This document shows positions 9,507-17,822 of a stretch of 64,000 bases of DNA, in pieces. Origin of the DNA: an uncultured Bacteroidales bacterium (GTDB lineage: Bacteria; Bacteroidota; Bacteroidia; Bacteroidales; P3); assembly GCA_900318275.1 (NCBI GenBank), contig ONJY01000003.1:1-64000 (forward strand), written 5' to 3'. The notes below the pieces were generated by a model. That model saw nothing but the letters and a program-made list of their open reading frames with translations. It did no database searches and was not told the DNA's origin. The translations under genes and the position numbers were made by a program. Each line of letters opens with the position of its first letter. The stretch's first letter is position 1.

Positions 9507-9984
9507 AACGCTCCTGGCTCATCACTATCCTTTTCTGCCTGCTCCTTCTGGGGGGGGGGGGGCTGTCCTGCTACTGCCCCAGGTCGTCCCCTTCTCCCAG
9601 TGCAGCGACGTGTACAAGCGTTATGCAAAGATGGATGGTGTTGATGCCACGTTCATTAAGGGCTACAAAGTCAACGACACCGTCTTTGTCGATGTCACGC
9701 TGCTTGAAACAAAGGATACCGCCCTGTGGGATAGCTTGTGCAAGGATTTCGGCATCGCACTTTTCTCAATGTATCCAAAAGAGTACCGTGAGATAATGAG
9801 TATTGAACATTCCTTTGGTCAACAAGTGATAAAAGATACGATTGTATTAGAAAATGACAGTTTGTATAAAGAAAATCTGATTATTTTCTCACATATTAAC
9901 ATGTCCATGTGTATATTCCATAAGATTAATGACAGCCAATATGACGCTATTGTAAACGAAAAACATAAAGAAATAACTTTTTAA
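9503..9984 (+). CDS. Membrane-anchored small protein, frameshifted at a poly-G tract
   Basis: The natural start is ATG 9503 (MKRSWLITILFCLLLL), overlapping the previous stop, but that frame ends early. The mature domain (SDVYKRYAKMDGVDATFIKG) lies in another frame, reached only across 13 G's at 9550-9562. With 11 or 14 G's the frames join into one protein: a hydrophobic N-terminus plus a ~130-residue domain. The homolog at 45250-45795 (LYERYKDMPGVRVGFVKDFP), with the same gene order, supports this. A start at 9478 keeps one frame open but gives an unnatural N-terminus. Either the gene is phase-variable and off in this sequence, or the tract was miscounted. Function is unknown. Confidence 0.75.
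9550..9562 (+). repeat. Poly-G tract of 13 bases in the signal/anchor region
   Basis: Thirteen consecutive G's between the anchor helix codons and the mature domain. Slipped-strand changes of +1 or -2 would restore the reading frame. Confidence 0.95.
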
Positions 9985-10002
9985 TATTTAATTCAATTCA
10001 AA

Positions 10003-10413
10003 ATGAGAAGAAACATCATCACCGTAGCACTGTTTGCTGTGCTGTCAACAATGGCGGTCAGCTGCCAGAAAGAAAATCTTGAGGGACTTCAATTGGTAAC
10101 TACCGAGTCTGCTTCAGCTCGTACCATACAGTACACCATCGATGGTGTCGAACAGATTATCACCCTCCACGGTGATGAAGAATGGGACGTTTTCGTAGCC
10201 CAAATGATGTCGTTGGCTCAACAGGGGCATGATGTCAGTATTTGCGACACAAGTATCGCTTCACATGGTGCTCTCACCAAAGATGTGCAAACGTTTACAA
10301 CCACAAGCCAGTCGGAAGCGATTGCATGGACAAAAGAGATGGTTAACCAAGGATATACTGTTGATACAACATATAAAGATGGTGTGTATATTTGTGTTGC
10401 TATTCGTAAATAA
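10003..10413 (+). CDS. Small lipoprotein (136 aa)
   Basis: A lipoprotein signal peptide (MRRNIITVALFAVLSTMAVSC) gives a lipidated Cys at residue 21, followed by QKEN. The mature ~115 residues are polar with two short conserved-looking motifs (DEEWDVFVAQMMSLAQQGHDV and AIAWTKEMVNQGYTV). They may be two copies of a small fold, which is inference. No family was recognised. It begins 18 bases after the frameshifted gene and may be the last gene of the ECF unit, making it a candidate target or partner of that sigma system. Confidence 0.8.
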   Translation: MRRNIITVALFAVLSTMAVSCQKENLEGLQLVTTESASARTIQYTIDGVEQIITLHGDEEWDVFVAQMMSLAQQGHDVSICDTSIASHGALTKDVQTFTTTSQSEAIAWTKEMVNQGYTVDTTYKDGVYICVAIRK

Positions 10414-10791
10414 AGTAACTGCAAACTCCCAATAGTGCTGTTTGCACAAAACCGTTAAATCGTATGTATTTCATCTGACAAAGTCTCATTCAAGAGTGCG
10501 CCGTTGAATGGGACTATAAACAAGAAAAGGTGCCTTGTGGAGGAGACTGCCATCGCCGTAGGAAAGCATAACAGCCTTTCCCCACTCCCCGCACCTTAGG
10601 CATAATATATATGCTCTGTTGATTATAACGAGATATTAAGAGACACTAATGAAAAGAACTCGCAAAATTAAACAAAAGTTGAACCATCTAAAACCTTAAA
10701 ATCTATGAAGTACAATAGTAGTTAAATAAAACGGAGCCATACTTTACAGTCACGTATTATCGAAAACTTATGTATTATTAAAAAAAACAAG
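10414..10791. other. Intergenic region without recognisable gene
   Basis: 378 AT-rich bases. The only structure seen is a weak inverted repeat, AAGGTGC (10527-10533) with GCACCTT (10589-10595). No promoter box or ORF is convincing. Confidence 0.5.
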
Positions 10792-11298
10792 ATGAAATCA
10801 AATTTCAAAATCTACACAGCGGCTGTTATAGCCATCATGACCATCGGAAGCATTACTATTGTTTCCTGCGATAAAGAGTCTGACTTTTATCCCCAAGAGC
10901 CGACATCATTAATTAAGGCCGCACCTGGTGGTATAGGGGATAATGATACAATCTATGTCCCCGGAAACACGACTAAATATTGGAGTAAGAAAAAATTGGA
11001 GTGCTTAGATGGGGGGCATGGCTGCCTGGATCCCGTGATTATTGATGAAAAACTTTATTTAAGGCTAAAGGACATCGCCAATGCCATTCGTCAAAACCCC
11101 TCGTCTGCCCCAAGTATCTTTAAAAATGAACAAAGCGATCTTTCTAAGGTAATTGATAACAATATTATCTCGGCAGTCATATCCGAAAAAGTAACCGTTT
11201 CTATACAGTTAGAAACATGGGAAAAACCCTTCACTTACTTCATATTCAACGGTCAATTCCAAGACAGCGATACTTATGTTTATCCAATTTGCAAGTAA
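10792..11298 (+). CDS. Lipoprotein of unknown function (168 aa)
   Basis: A signal peptide ending TIGSITIVSC places the lipid-modified Cys at residue 26. The mature part is polar, with a GGIGDNDTIYVPGNTT segment and a C-terminal half predicted to be beta-rich. No family was recognised. Its 3' end overlaps the start of the next lipoprotein gene by 23 bases, so the two are translationally linked. It is one of several small exported proteins clustered between 10003 and 13736. Confidence 0.75.
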   Translation: MKSNFKIYTAAVIAIMTIGSITIVSCDKESDFYPQEPTSLIKAAPGGIGDNDTIYVPGNTTKYWSKKKLECLDGGHGCLDPVIIDEKLYLRLKDIANAIRQNPSSAPSIFKNEQSDLSKVIDNNIISAVISEKVTVSIQLETWEKPFTYFIFNGQFQDSDTYVYPICK

Positions 11299-12361
11299 GT
11301 TTCTTTCGTGCAGGGCAACAGTCTTTGTTCGCCCTGCACTTTTTCTTTTTTTGAGCATAAGCAGCATATCTTGTGGACATAAGTTGCAATTAGTCGAAAC
11401 TGACCGAATTGTATCACTTCCTTCTGAACGTGGATTTGATTTTTGCCAAGGTCTGGAAATTGGAGGTTACGATTACTTCGTTTTTACAAGTTTCCGAACA
11501 AAGAAAGAGGTTGTACTTTATAACTGTCACGGCGAGGTCTATCGCAGACTATCCATAGATAGTTTGTGCCGAAAAGAAGGGATATACCTTTGTGACTGCT
11601 ATGCCACACCAAATAAAATAATACTTAGAGAAGTTGGCGAAAACAGGGTTTTTGAAATAGACCATAATGGTGAACTCTTGAATCGGTATGACTACACATA
11701 CTTGTCTGATGTTTGTGGCATGATAATTCATAGACCCAAGTTGCATCAAGATAGTGTCCTGTTCATGGTTACTGATTCCTATCGTCTTAACATGGGCATA
11801 AACCCAACTGAGGCTGTGTTATGGAAGGCAAACCTGAAACATGGCAGTGAAATCGAACCGCTTATTGATAGTTTCTTTTGCAGATTCTTGGACAAAGGCT
11901 ACACCTGTTCGGACTACCCAATTTTTACGATTGCCGACACCTCAATTTTAATTGCAACTGCATTCTGTGACACCATATATCAATATAATTTAGATGGGGA
12001 ATTGGTTGGTCTGGTTCCTGTTGATTCTCGTTTTTTTGACGCAAAAATCCCCTCTATTCCCGCAGAGAGAATCCTTGATATTAATGAAACATGGATGCAG
12101 AATAGTTGGATCGAAGATATAATCTATGATCCTTACCGGAAAGTGTACTACTGCGTGGTGAATGGACCATGGAAAAATGAGAGAAGCAGGGAAAGCGATT
12201 TCTCGATTATTATATATGACTCAACATTAAATCCGTGTGCGGAACAACTATTCAGGGGAGAGTTATATAAATCCTTATGCTATGTGGGTCGAGATGGTCT
12301 CTATATCATGAAAAGAAGTTCGGGTAACAAACTTGTATTCTCACTTTTTAAAATACAATAA
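11276..12361 (+). CDS. Beta-propeller-like lipoprotein (361 aa)
   Basis: The N-terminus (ALFLFLSISSISC) provides a lipobox with Cys at about residue 33. Repeated short strand patterns such as VVLYNCHGEVYRRLSIDSL, VFEIDHNGELLNRYDY and IYQYNLDGELVGLVPVDS look like blades of a propeller, as in Bacteroidota six-bladed propeller or DUF4221-like lipoproteins. That fold call is inference. The ATG at 11276 lies inside the previous gene; a later start would remove the basic n-region. The next lipoprotein gene follows after 3 bases, indicating an operon. Confidence 0.75.
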   Translation: MFIQFASKFLSCRATVFVRPALFLFLSISSISCGHKLQLVETDRIVSLPSERGFDFCQGLEIGGYDYFVFTSFRTKKEVVLYNCHGEVYRRLSIDSLCRKEGIYLCDCYATPNKIILREVGENRVFEIDHNGELLNRYDYTYLSDVCGMIIHRPKLHQDSVLFMVTDSYRLNMGINPTEAVLWKANLKHGSEIEPLIDSFFCRFLDKGYTCSDYPIFTIADTSILIATAFCDTIYQYNLDGELVGLVPVDSRFFDAKIPSIPAERILDINETWMQNSWIEDIIYDPYRKVYYCVVNGPWKNERSRESDFSIIIYDSTLNPCAEQLFRGELYKSLCYVGRDGLYIMKRSSGNKLVFSLFKIQ

Positions 12362-12364
12362 TCT

Positions 12365-12760
12365 ATGAAAAACATACTATATATCCCATTATTGGCTTGC
12401 CTTTTATCTGCATGCAACGGCAATCAAGAAAACCATTCCGAAGCAACATCATTGGACACAACGGCCATTATTCAGCAGTTTTATACTGACCAGACGCAGA
12501 AAAATGACTTTTCAAAATATCGTCAAGCCATAATCATCAATGAGCGAGGGTTATGTCTAAACTGCAATAACGCATTCTCTTTGTGCAATGCCAAAGACTT
12601 GGATAATGATAGTACTTTGTTTATCATATCTTCCGATGGCACCCAAATAGACATTTCACCATACTTGTCTACGCAACATCCAAATGTGATATGGGATAGC
12701 CTGTACTCATTCGACTCGTTATTGCCAATGAATCAATGCTCGATAATTACCATAAATTAA
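12365..12760 (+). CDS. Small lipoprotein (131 aa)
   Basis: The signal peptide MKNILYIPLLACLLSAC gives lipidated Cys at residue 17, then NGNQENHSE. The mature part has a CLNCNNAFSLC cysteine cluster; otherwise no recognisable domain. It lies 3 bases after the propeller-like gene and is probably co-transcribed. Spaced cysteines in a periplasm-facing lipoprotein could form disulfides or bind a metal, but nothing here decides this. Confidence 0.75.
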   Translation: MKNILYIPLLACLLSACNGNQENHSEATSLDTTAIIQQFYTDQTQKNDFSKYRQAIIINERGLCLNCNNAFSLCNAKDLDNDSTLFIISSDGTQIDISPYLSTQHPNVIWDSLYSFDSLLPMNQCSIITIN

Positions 12761-12862
12761 GGCAGATAAGGTAGTAGTGTCCTAAACGTTTATACCCAGT
12801 TAGTTTGCTGTACTATAAGCCATATCTGAAAATAATTATATTAACAAATAAATATATATGTC

Positions 12863-13238
12863 ATGAAAAAAAAGAACAAAAGAAAAAACTTTTTTGTCCC
12901 CATTCCTCTTGGCGACATTGGCTCTATTTATGGCTTCTTGTGAAAAAACTGAAAAATGTACATTCTGCAATGTTGAAAATCCATTAACTGATTTAGAATG
13001 GTTGAAAAAAACGGTGGCAGAAATGACAGAATCTGCCGAACATTGTAGTGTGTCAAAATGTAATTATCAAACGGTCAATGAAGGATTCTTAATCTCTTTT
13101 TGCGACGACTGTCCCGATAACATGGTATCTCTCGCGGATTGTACAGGGAACACTCTGTGCAATATTGGGGGATATGCTGGTTTTCAGGATACTATATACA
13201 ACATAGAAAACATTGAAGTAATATTCAAAAATTATTAA
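12863..13238 (+). CDS. Small Cys-rich lipoprotein, frameshifted at a poly-A run
   Basis: ATG 12863 is followed by eight A's (12866-12873) and its frame ends at a TGA after 27 codons. The coding frame downstream (FLLATLALFMASCEKTEKC) has a clear lipobox but only a TTG start at 12894. Removing one A joins them into MKKRTKEKTFLSPF followed by the hydrophobic core, an ideal lipoprotein signal. I therefore annotate one gene of ~124 residues with a -1/+1 disruption. The mature part has ten or so cysteines (CTFC, CNYQ, CDDC). Sequencing error in the homopolymer is as likely as true phase variation. Confidence 0.65.
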
Positions 13239-13241
13239 GAT

Positions 13242-13736
13242 ATGACACGCAACATCCTCAAATCCCTCGCCGTCCTCGCCTTGGGTGCGATGCTGCTGAC
13301 TGCTTTCCGTCCGATGTCGAAAGGAGAGCATGAACTTGTCGGCAACTGGCAGTATGTCAAATCGACTGTGGCCATCCATTGGGACGACCCCGCTCCATTC
13401 CACGACAGTGCGGCACAGGACGAAGAGAAGTCCGAGCGCAAAGACATGACCATCAACGCTGACGGAAGCATGACAATGGTGGCCAGAGACATCGAAAGCA
13501 GCCGTGTGTACAGAGTCAGCGATAGCTGCGCAATGAAGTTTAAGAGCTACGACCTCACATGGGTTATCTCCGCAGATACGGACTCCCTGAAGGTCATATC
13601 AGCATCCGGTGGCAGCGAGTCTTGGAGAATCGTCCAGTTGAGCGAAAACACGCTTGTCTATGTTGTGGACAAGCATTTTGAAAGCCATATAGGTTCCGGT
13701 ATTCTCACTTACACGTACATCTACCGCCGTAGTTGA
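13242..13736 (+). CDS. Exported lipocalin-like protein (164 aa)
   Basis: An N-terminal signal (MTRNILKSLAVLALGAMLLTAF) has no lipobox Cys at the expected position, so the product is probably periplasmic or secreted. The segment ELVGNWQYVKST, then ITINADGSMTMVARD-like strands, and a closing TYTYIYRRS match the general look of Bacteroidota lipocalin-like small beta-barrels (GxW motif near the start). It lies 3 bases after the frameshifted lipoprotein and closes the lipoprotein cluster. A strong terminator follows about 75 bases downstream. Confidence 0.7.
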   Translation: MTRNILKSLAVLALGAMLLTAFRPMSKGEHELVGNWQYVKSTVAIHWDDPAPFHDSAAQDEEKSERKDMTINADGSMTMVARDIESSRVYRVSDSCAMKFKSYDLTWVISADTDSLKVISASGGSESWRIVQLSENTLVYVVDKHFESHIGSGILTYTYIYRRS

Positions 13737-13811
13737 TGATCCCCATAGATCTACATCCATAATCACACAAATTATCAACCCCAATACGAAAAGAGTCCCA
13801 TCCTCTCCACT

Positions 13812-13852
13812 GCCACGGCAAGCGTTACCCACGCTTGCCGTGGCTCTTTTTT
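13812..13852 (+). terminator. Strong intrinsic terminator, twin of the one at 19706
   Basis: A 14-bp perfect stem (13812-13825 with 13831-13844; arms begin GCCACGGCAAGC), a 5-base loop, then a T-rich run at 13845-13852. The first 12 bases of both arms are identical to the terminator at 19706-19737. Confidence 0.9.
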
Positions 13853-13945
13853 ATAGTCTTGTATCCCGCACGGTGCATCATGTGAAATTTACTTTGATTC
13901 TAATTCCGGCCCTCGGGCCTATTGTTTCATTTAAATTTCATTATT

Positions 13946-14146
13946 ATGTTTATGTACAAGCAAGATTTAGCTATGGCCTATTTCCCCGACCACAGCAAGG
14001 AGAGTGCAAGCAAGCGCTTCGCCCATGAAATCCATTCCAACAAACCCCTCCTCGCCGCCCTCCAAGCCACCGGCTACTCCCGCCCCCGCAAAATCCTCTC
14101 CCCAAAACAAATCCAAATCATCTTCTCCTTCCTCGGCGAACCCTGA
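13946..14146 (+). CDS. DUF4248 family protein (66 aa)
   Basis: The sequence pattern YKQDLAMAYFPDHSKESA, then ALQATGYSRPRKILSPKQI and a final FLGEP matches DUF4248, a small helical family common in Bacteroidota next to phage-type amidase cassettes. The biochemical role is unknown. The start is ATG 13946 or 13952. In other genomes this family often sits directly beside DUF6266/HU-like and amidase genes; here those begin at 20007, and a four-gene operon lies between. Confidence 0.8.
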   Translation: MFMYKQDLAMAYFPDHSKESASKRFAHEIHSNKPLLAALQATGYSRPRKILSPKQIQIIFSFLGEP

Positions 14147-14192
14147 AAGCCCACCACCAAAGACCCCCAAATCCCCTACCCTCAACACAACC

Positions 14193-14219
14193 AAGGGCGA
14201 GACCTCCGGCCTCGCCCTT
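14193..14219 (+). terminator. Weak hairpin after the DUF4248 gene
   Basis: AAGGGCGAG (14193-14201) pairs with CTCGCCCTT (14211-14219) around a 9-base loop. No T-run follows, so termination is uncertain. Confidence 0.45.
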
Positions 14220-14313
14220 ATACTGTTGTATGAAAAATAAAATGAGATACAATAAAAATGAGAATCTTCCGTTTATAAGGCATATTATTATAATAATAAG
14301 TTAAGAATACAGT

Positions 14314-16608
14314 ATGAAGATACCGTTTTCTGTTTCATCTCGAACAGCAATGCTTATAGGATCTGAGAACTTCTCAAATCCTGAAGGCGCTATTGTGGAG
14401 CTCGTAAAGAATGCATATGACGCTGATTCTCAATATTGTTATATATTATTCGAAGGAGATGAAATTGGAAAGAAGAGTCTTTATATTCTGGACTGGGGGA
14501 CAGGAATGGATGATAAGATTATCGAGACTTGTTGGATGCGTATTGGAACTGATGATAAACTTTATAATGCAAAAACAGAAAGTGGCCGAGTAAAGTCAGG
14601 AGCAAAAGGTATTGGCCGCTTTGCACTAAATAGACTAGGGAAGAAAGCAGAAATGCTGACTTTTACCAAAGAGGGACTTGGTTATGATTGGAAGGTAAAC
14701 TGGTCTGATTTTGACAGACCGGGGACAAGTGTTTCGGAAATCACAGCCGACATAGATAGTATTACGTTGGAAGAAGGACATCTTTTCTTGTCAAATCTTG
14801 AAAAAAAATTCGGAATATCATTTCAAGATTTCAAAACGGGTACATTGCTGAAAATAACAGAACTAAATGATGAGTGGGGTGATGAACAATTAAATCACCT
14901 AAACTCTTCATTGAAAGACCTTGTACCTCCTTTTAACATCCCAATATTTGAGATATATCAATTTGTTCAAGGTAAAGACAATTATGGAAGAATTGTTATT
15001 CCGGATTATGATGACTACGACTATGCGGTCTCGGCTTCGTTTGACGGGAATGATAAATTATCCATTAAGGTTTCGCGTAATGAACTTGATGTAGAGCGGT
15101 TACGTAATGACTATATCGGTTTGTTCCGCAGGGAGGATATGAGAGAGTTCCCTTATCGGCTTTCTGAATTTGAGGCAGGAGGATATGAATTTTCACTTCC
15201 TTTTACAAAGCTTAAAGTAGATAATCCAGTAAGATTGGCCAATCATAAAGATGAACTTGGTGCATTCCGATTCAACTTCTTTTTTGTCAAAAGTACAACA
15301 TCCGATGGTCGAGGAGAAAGCGATGAGGCAAAATACCCTTACCGACTTTTCTCTCCATCAAGTCGAAGAGAATGGCTCAAACGAAATGTGGGAGTGAAAG
15401 TATATAGAGATAAGTTCCGTGTTCGACCATACGGAGAAAATGGTGATGATTGGTTGCATCTTGGTGACCGTTATTCCGTCAACCCAATAGGTGCAGGACA
15501 GCGTAAGGGAGGCTATCATATTCGGCAAAACCAGATTGTAGGAGCTGTCGAGATTTCGCGACTGGATAATGTATACCTACAGGACAAGTCTGGCCGAGAA
15601 GGCCTTCAGGAAAATGTGGTCGTTGAGTTGTTTAAAGATGTTCTCCTCGGAATCATTGGTATTATGGAGAAAGACCGTAATACTGTAATGTATAACCTTT
15701 CACAATTGTATGATACCCTTCACCCCAAAGGGTCAGCCAAAGCAGAAGCAGACGAGGCCGCGAATGCAGGAAAGGCTGATGAGGAATCATACAAAAAGAT
15801 TCGCGCTGGTTATATTGTCCTAAAACAAGAGGCAGAAGACAGGGAAAATGAACTTAAACTGCTTCGCAACCTTGCCAGCACGGGACTTGTGATTACGTCA
15901 TTTGCTCACGAATTAAAAAATATTGCCATACTGTCGGATTCTCGCTCAGAAGACTTGCGCTGTGCAGTGGAGAACATTATGAGTGAAGATGAAGTTGCTC
16001 AATTGGGTTTGAATGACTATGATAACCCATATAGTTTGATTAGAGACCTGCGGGATCAAGACCAAAACATTAGAAGTTGGTTGAATTTCTCGATAAACTC
16101 CATAAATAGAGACAAAAGGACTCGTAAAGTATTTGGTATGGACGAATACTTTGAGCATTTCAAATCCACATGGCATACCGTTCTAAATGAACTAAACATA
16201 AATTTATATATTGATGGCTTTACCCCTGAAATGAGAGTAAAGGCTTTTATAATAGACCTTGACACTGTCTTCAACAATCTTCTTTCTAATGCAATATATG
16301 CCATTAAGGAAAGTAAGCGGACGGAAAATCGACGAATAACCATCAATGGTAATGTAGAGGACAGCGATATTGTGGTCTTATTTGAAGATACTGGGATAGG
16401 GCTTGCAGAAGAGTATAAAAAACGTCCCAACGACATTTTCAATGCTTTTGAATCATCGAAATATGATAAAGATGGGAATAAAATAGGAACAGGTTTGGGT
16501 TTGTACATAACAAAGGCCACCTTGGCTGAATATAAAGGTAGTTCTATATCAGTCATGACACCTCGTACAGAAGGATTCGGTTTAAAAATAAAGTTAAAAA
16601 TGTTTTAA
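14314..16608 (+). CDS. Dual-GHKL ATPase / histidine kinase-like sensor (764 aa)
   Basis: Two ATP-binding folds occur in one chain. N-terminal GHKL (Hsp90/MORC-like): E29xxxN33 in VELVKNAYDAD, DWGTGM at 60-65, and GAKGIGRFA near 97-105. C-terminal histidine kinase-like part: FAHELKN with H532 as possible phospho-acceptor, N-box NNLLSNA (654-660), G1 DTGIG (692-696), and G2 GTGLGLYI (725-732). A helical linker (about 480-530) joins them. No membrane segment is visible, so it is cytosolic. It precedes a receiver gene by one base. The N-terminal domain may sense or clamp nucleic acid, as MORC-type ATPases do; this is inference. No promoter box was found upstream. Confidence 0.88.
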   Translation: MKIPFSVSSRTAMLIGSENFSNPEGAIVELVKNAYDADSQYCYILFEGDEIGKKSLYILDWGTGMDDKIIETCWMRIGTDDKLYNAKTESGRVKSGAKGIGRFALNRLGKKAEMLTFTKEGLGYDWKVNWSDFDRPGTSVSEITADIDSITLEEGHLFLSNLEKKFGISFQDFKTGTLLKITELNDEWGDEQLNHLNSSLKDLVPPFNIPIFEIYQFVQGKDNYGRIVIPDYDDYDYAVSASFDGNDKLSIKVSRNELDVERLRNDYIGLFRREDMREFPYRLSEFEAGGYEFSLPFTKLKVDNPVRLANHKDELGAFRFNFFFVKSTTSDGRGESDEAKYPYRLFSPSSRREWLKRNVGVKVYRDKFRVRPYGENGDDWLHLGDRYSVNPIGAGQRKGGYHIRQNQIVGAVEISRLDNVYLQDKSGREGLQENVVVELFKDVLLGIIGIMEKDRNTVMYNLSQLYDTLHPKGSAKAEADEAANAGKADEESYKKIRAGYIVLKQEAEDRENELKLLRNLASTGLVITSFAHELKNIAILSDSRSEDLRCAVENIMSEDEVAQLGLNDYDNPYSLIRDLRDQDQNIRSWLNFSINSINRDKRTRKVFGMDEYFEHFKSTWHTVLNELNINLYIDGFTPEMRVKAFIIDLDTVFNNLLSNAIYAIKESKRTENRRITINGNVEDSDIVVLFEDTGIGLAEEYKKRPNDIFNAFESSKYDKDGNKIGTGLGLYITKATLAEYKGSSISVMTPRTEGFGLKIKLKMF

Positions 16609-16609
16609 T

Positions 16610-17236
16610 ATGATAAAACTCGGTTATTTAGACGAGAACAAAGGTAACAGAAACACCTTCTATCGTATTTTTAAAAAAGATTTTGAAGTCATTATGTTAG
16701 ATGACTTTGAAAAAGTGTTTACCTTGGATTTACTCTTAAAAGAAATCGATAAGCAGGAAATACAAGTTCTGGCAGTTGATTATAAGCTAGCAGACTCAGG
16801 TGTCGTTCAATATGATGGTGACCAAGTATTGGAAGCCATCAATGAGCATAAACGATACTTCCCTGTTTTTATGATGACTTCATATGTTGATGCCGCCATT
16901 CATAAAGTCAATAATACATTCCTTGTAAATGACAAGGATGGATTAAGTGACCCCAAGATAGTTGAATTGCTTAAATCCCAAATTGCAGGCTCTGTTGAAT
17001 CATATAATAGGATTGTCTCAGGAATAGAGCAAAGAACAAAAGAGCTCGAAACCAAACAAAATACAGGTTTATCGAAAGCCGAAGAGACTGAGTTGCTCAA
17101 CCTACATGTGGAGTTGAATAAAATAGACCCAATATCCAACCCGTTGTCACCAGATAAGATGCAGACAGAGGCGATAAAAGACTTGCGAGATACTGTTGCT
17201 CTGTCAGAAAAAATACTTAGGTCGTTGAGAAAATAG
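16610..17236 (+). CDS. Receiver-domain protein, partner of the kinase-like ATPase (208 aa)
   Basis: All receiver landmarks are present in order: acidic pair D8/E9 (GYLDENKG), phospho-acceptor D57 in LAVDYKLAD, T90/S91 in FMMTSY, and K109 in VNDKDG. The C-terminal ~95 residues are helical and charged, with no DNA-binding helix-turn-helix, so it is unlikely to be a transcription factor. It starts 1 base after the ATPase stop and ends 1 base before the HNH gene. It probably relays a signal from the kinase-like ATPase to the downstream nuclease or methyltransferase, by analogy with two-component phage-defence systems such as Detocs. Confidence 0.85.
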   Translation: MIKLGYLDENKGNRNTFYRIFKKDFEVIMLDDFEKVFTLDLLLKEIDKQEIQVLAVDYKLADSGVVQYDGDQVLEAINEHKRYFPVFMMTSYVDAAIHKVNNTFLVNDKDGLSDPKIVELLKSQIAGSVESYNRIVSGIEQRTKELETKQNTGLSKAEETELLNLHVELNKIDPISNPLSPDKMQTEAIKDLRDTVALSEKILRSLRK

Positions 17237-17237
17237 G

Positions 17238-17819
17238 ATGACTATGAAACTGAGAGAGAAAACACCCGTTCGAACAAACGAGGTGGAACATCAAGCAGAT
17301 TACCATGCTTATCGCGAACAATTGAAAGTTGACTTTAACTGTCGGTGTGGATATTGTGATGACAAAGATGTTCCACGTTCGGCTAGTTTTGAAATAGATC
17401 ATTTTATTCCGCAAAAAATTGACAACACCAAAGAGACAGATTACAACAATTTGGTTTATGCCTGCAAATCATGCAACAATGCGAAACGAGCCAAATGGCC
17501 TACTGGTGATAAAACGAGACCAAATGACGGGAAAAAAGGTTGGATAGACCCTTGTTCAGAGGCTTATGACGCCCAATTTGAAAGAAGTGACGACGGGAGA
17601 ATCCTACCTAAAACGGAATTGGGTAGTTGGATGTATGAAAATCTAAAACTCTGGAAAAAACAGCATGAAATTTTATGGAATTATGAGAAATTAGAAAAAC
17701 ACATTAACGAGTTGGTTGCTCTTCTAGAAGCAAATAAACTTCCTGCAGAACAAAAAGACAACTTAATTCTGCTTTATCAAAAGCAATGTAGGATATTAAA
17801 CTCGTTATATGAAGCCTGA
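17238..17819 (+). CDS. HNH endonuclease (193 aa)
   Basis: A zinc-ribbon HNH core is clear: C37GYC40, then FEIDHFIPQK with D54-H55, NNLVYACKSCNNAK with C76xxC79 and N80. The C-terminal ~90 residues are helical (LWKKQHEILWNYEKLEKHINEL). Layout and spacing resemble the HNH family that includes PtuB-type effector nucleases of Septu and retron systems, from memory. Genes before and after lie within 1-4 bases, so this nuclease is part of the operon. It is the likely DNA-cutting effector, with the following methyltransferase a candidate for self-protection. Confidence 0.9.
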   Translation: MTMKLREKTPVRTNEVEHQADYHAYREQLKVDFNCRCGYCDDKDVPRSASFEIDHFIPQKIDNTKETDYNNLVYACKSCNNAKRAKWPTGDKTRPNDGKKGWIDPCSEAYDAQFERSDDGRILPKTELGSWMYENLKLWKKQHEILWNYEKLEKHINELVALLEANKLPAEQKDNLILLYQKQCRILNSLYEA

Positions 17820-17822
17820 TAT

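Noticed and set aside
9478-9984. Intact gene starting at 9478
   Set aside because: It keeps one frame but gives an unnatural N-terminus and ignores the well-placed ATGA start at 9503 and the paralog at 45250.
14314-17236. Ordinary transcriptional two-component system
   Set aside because: The receiver protein has no DNA-binding output domain, the kinase-like protein has no membrane sensor, and both are fused by spacing to nuclease and methyltransferase genes.
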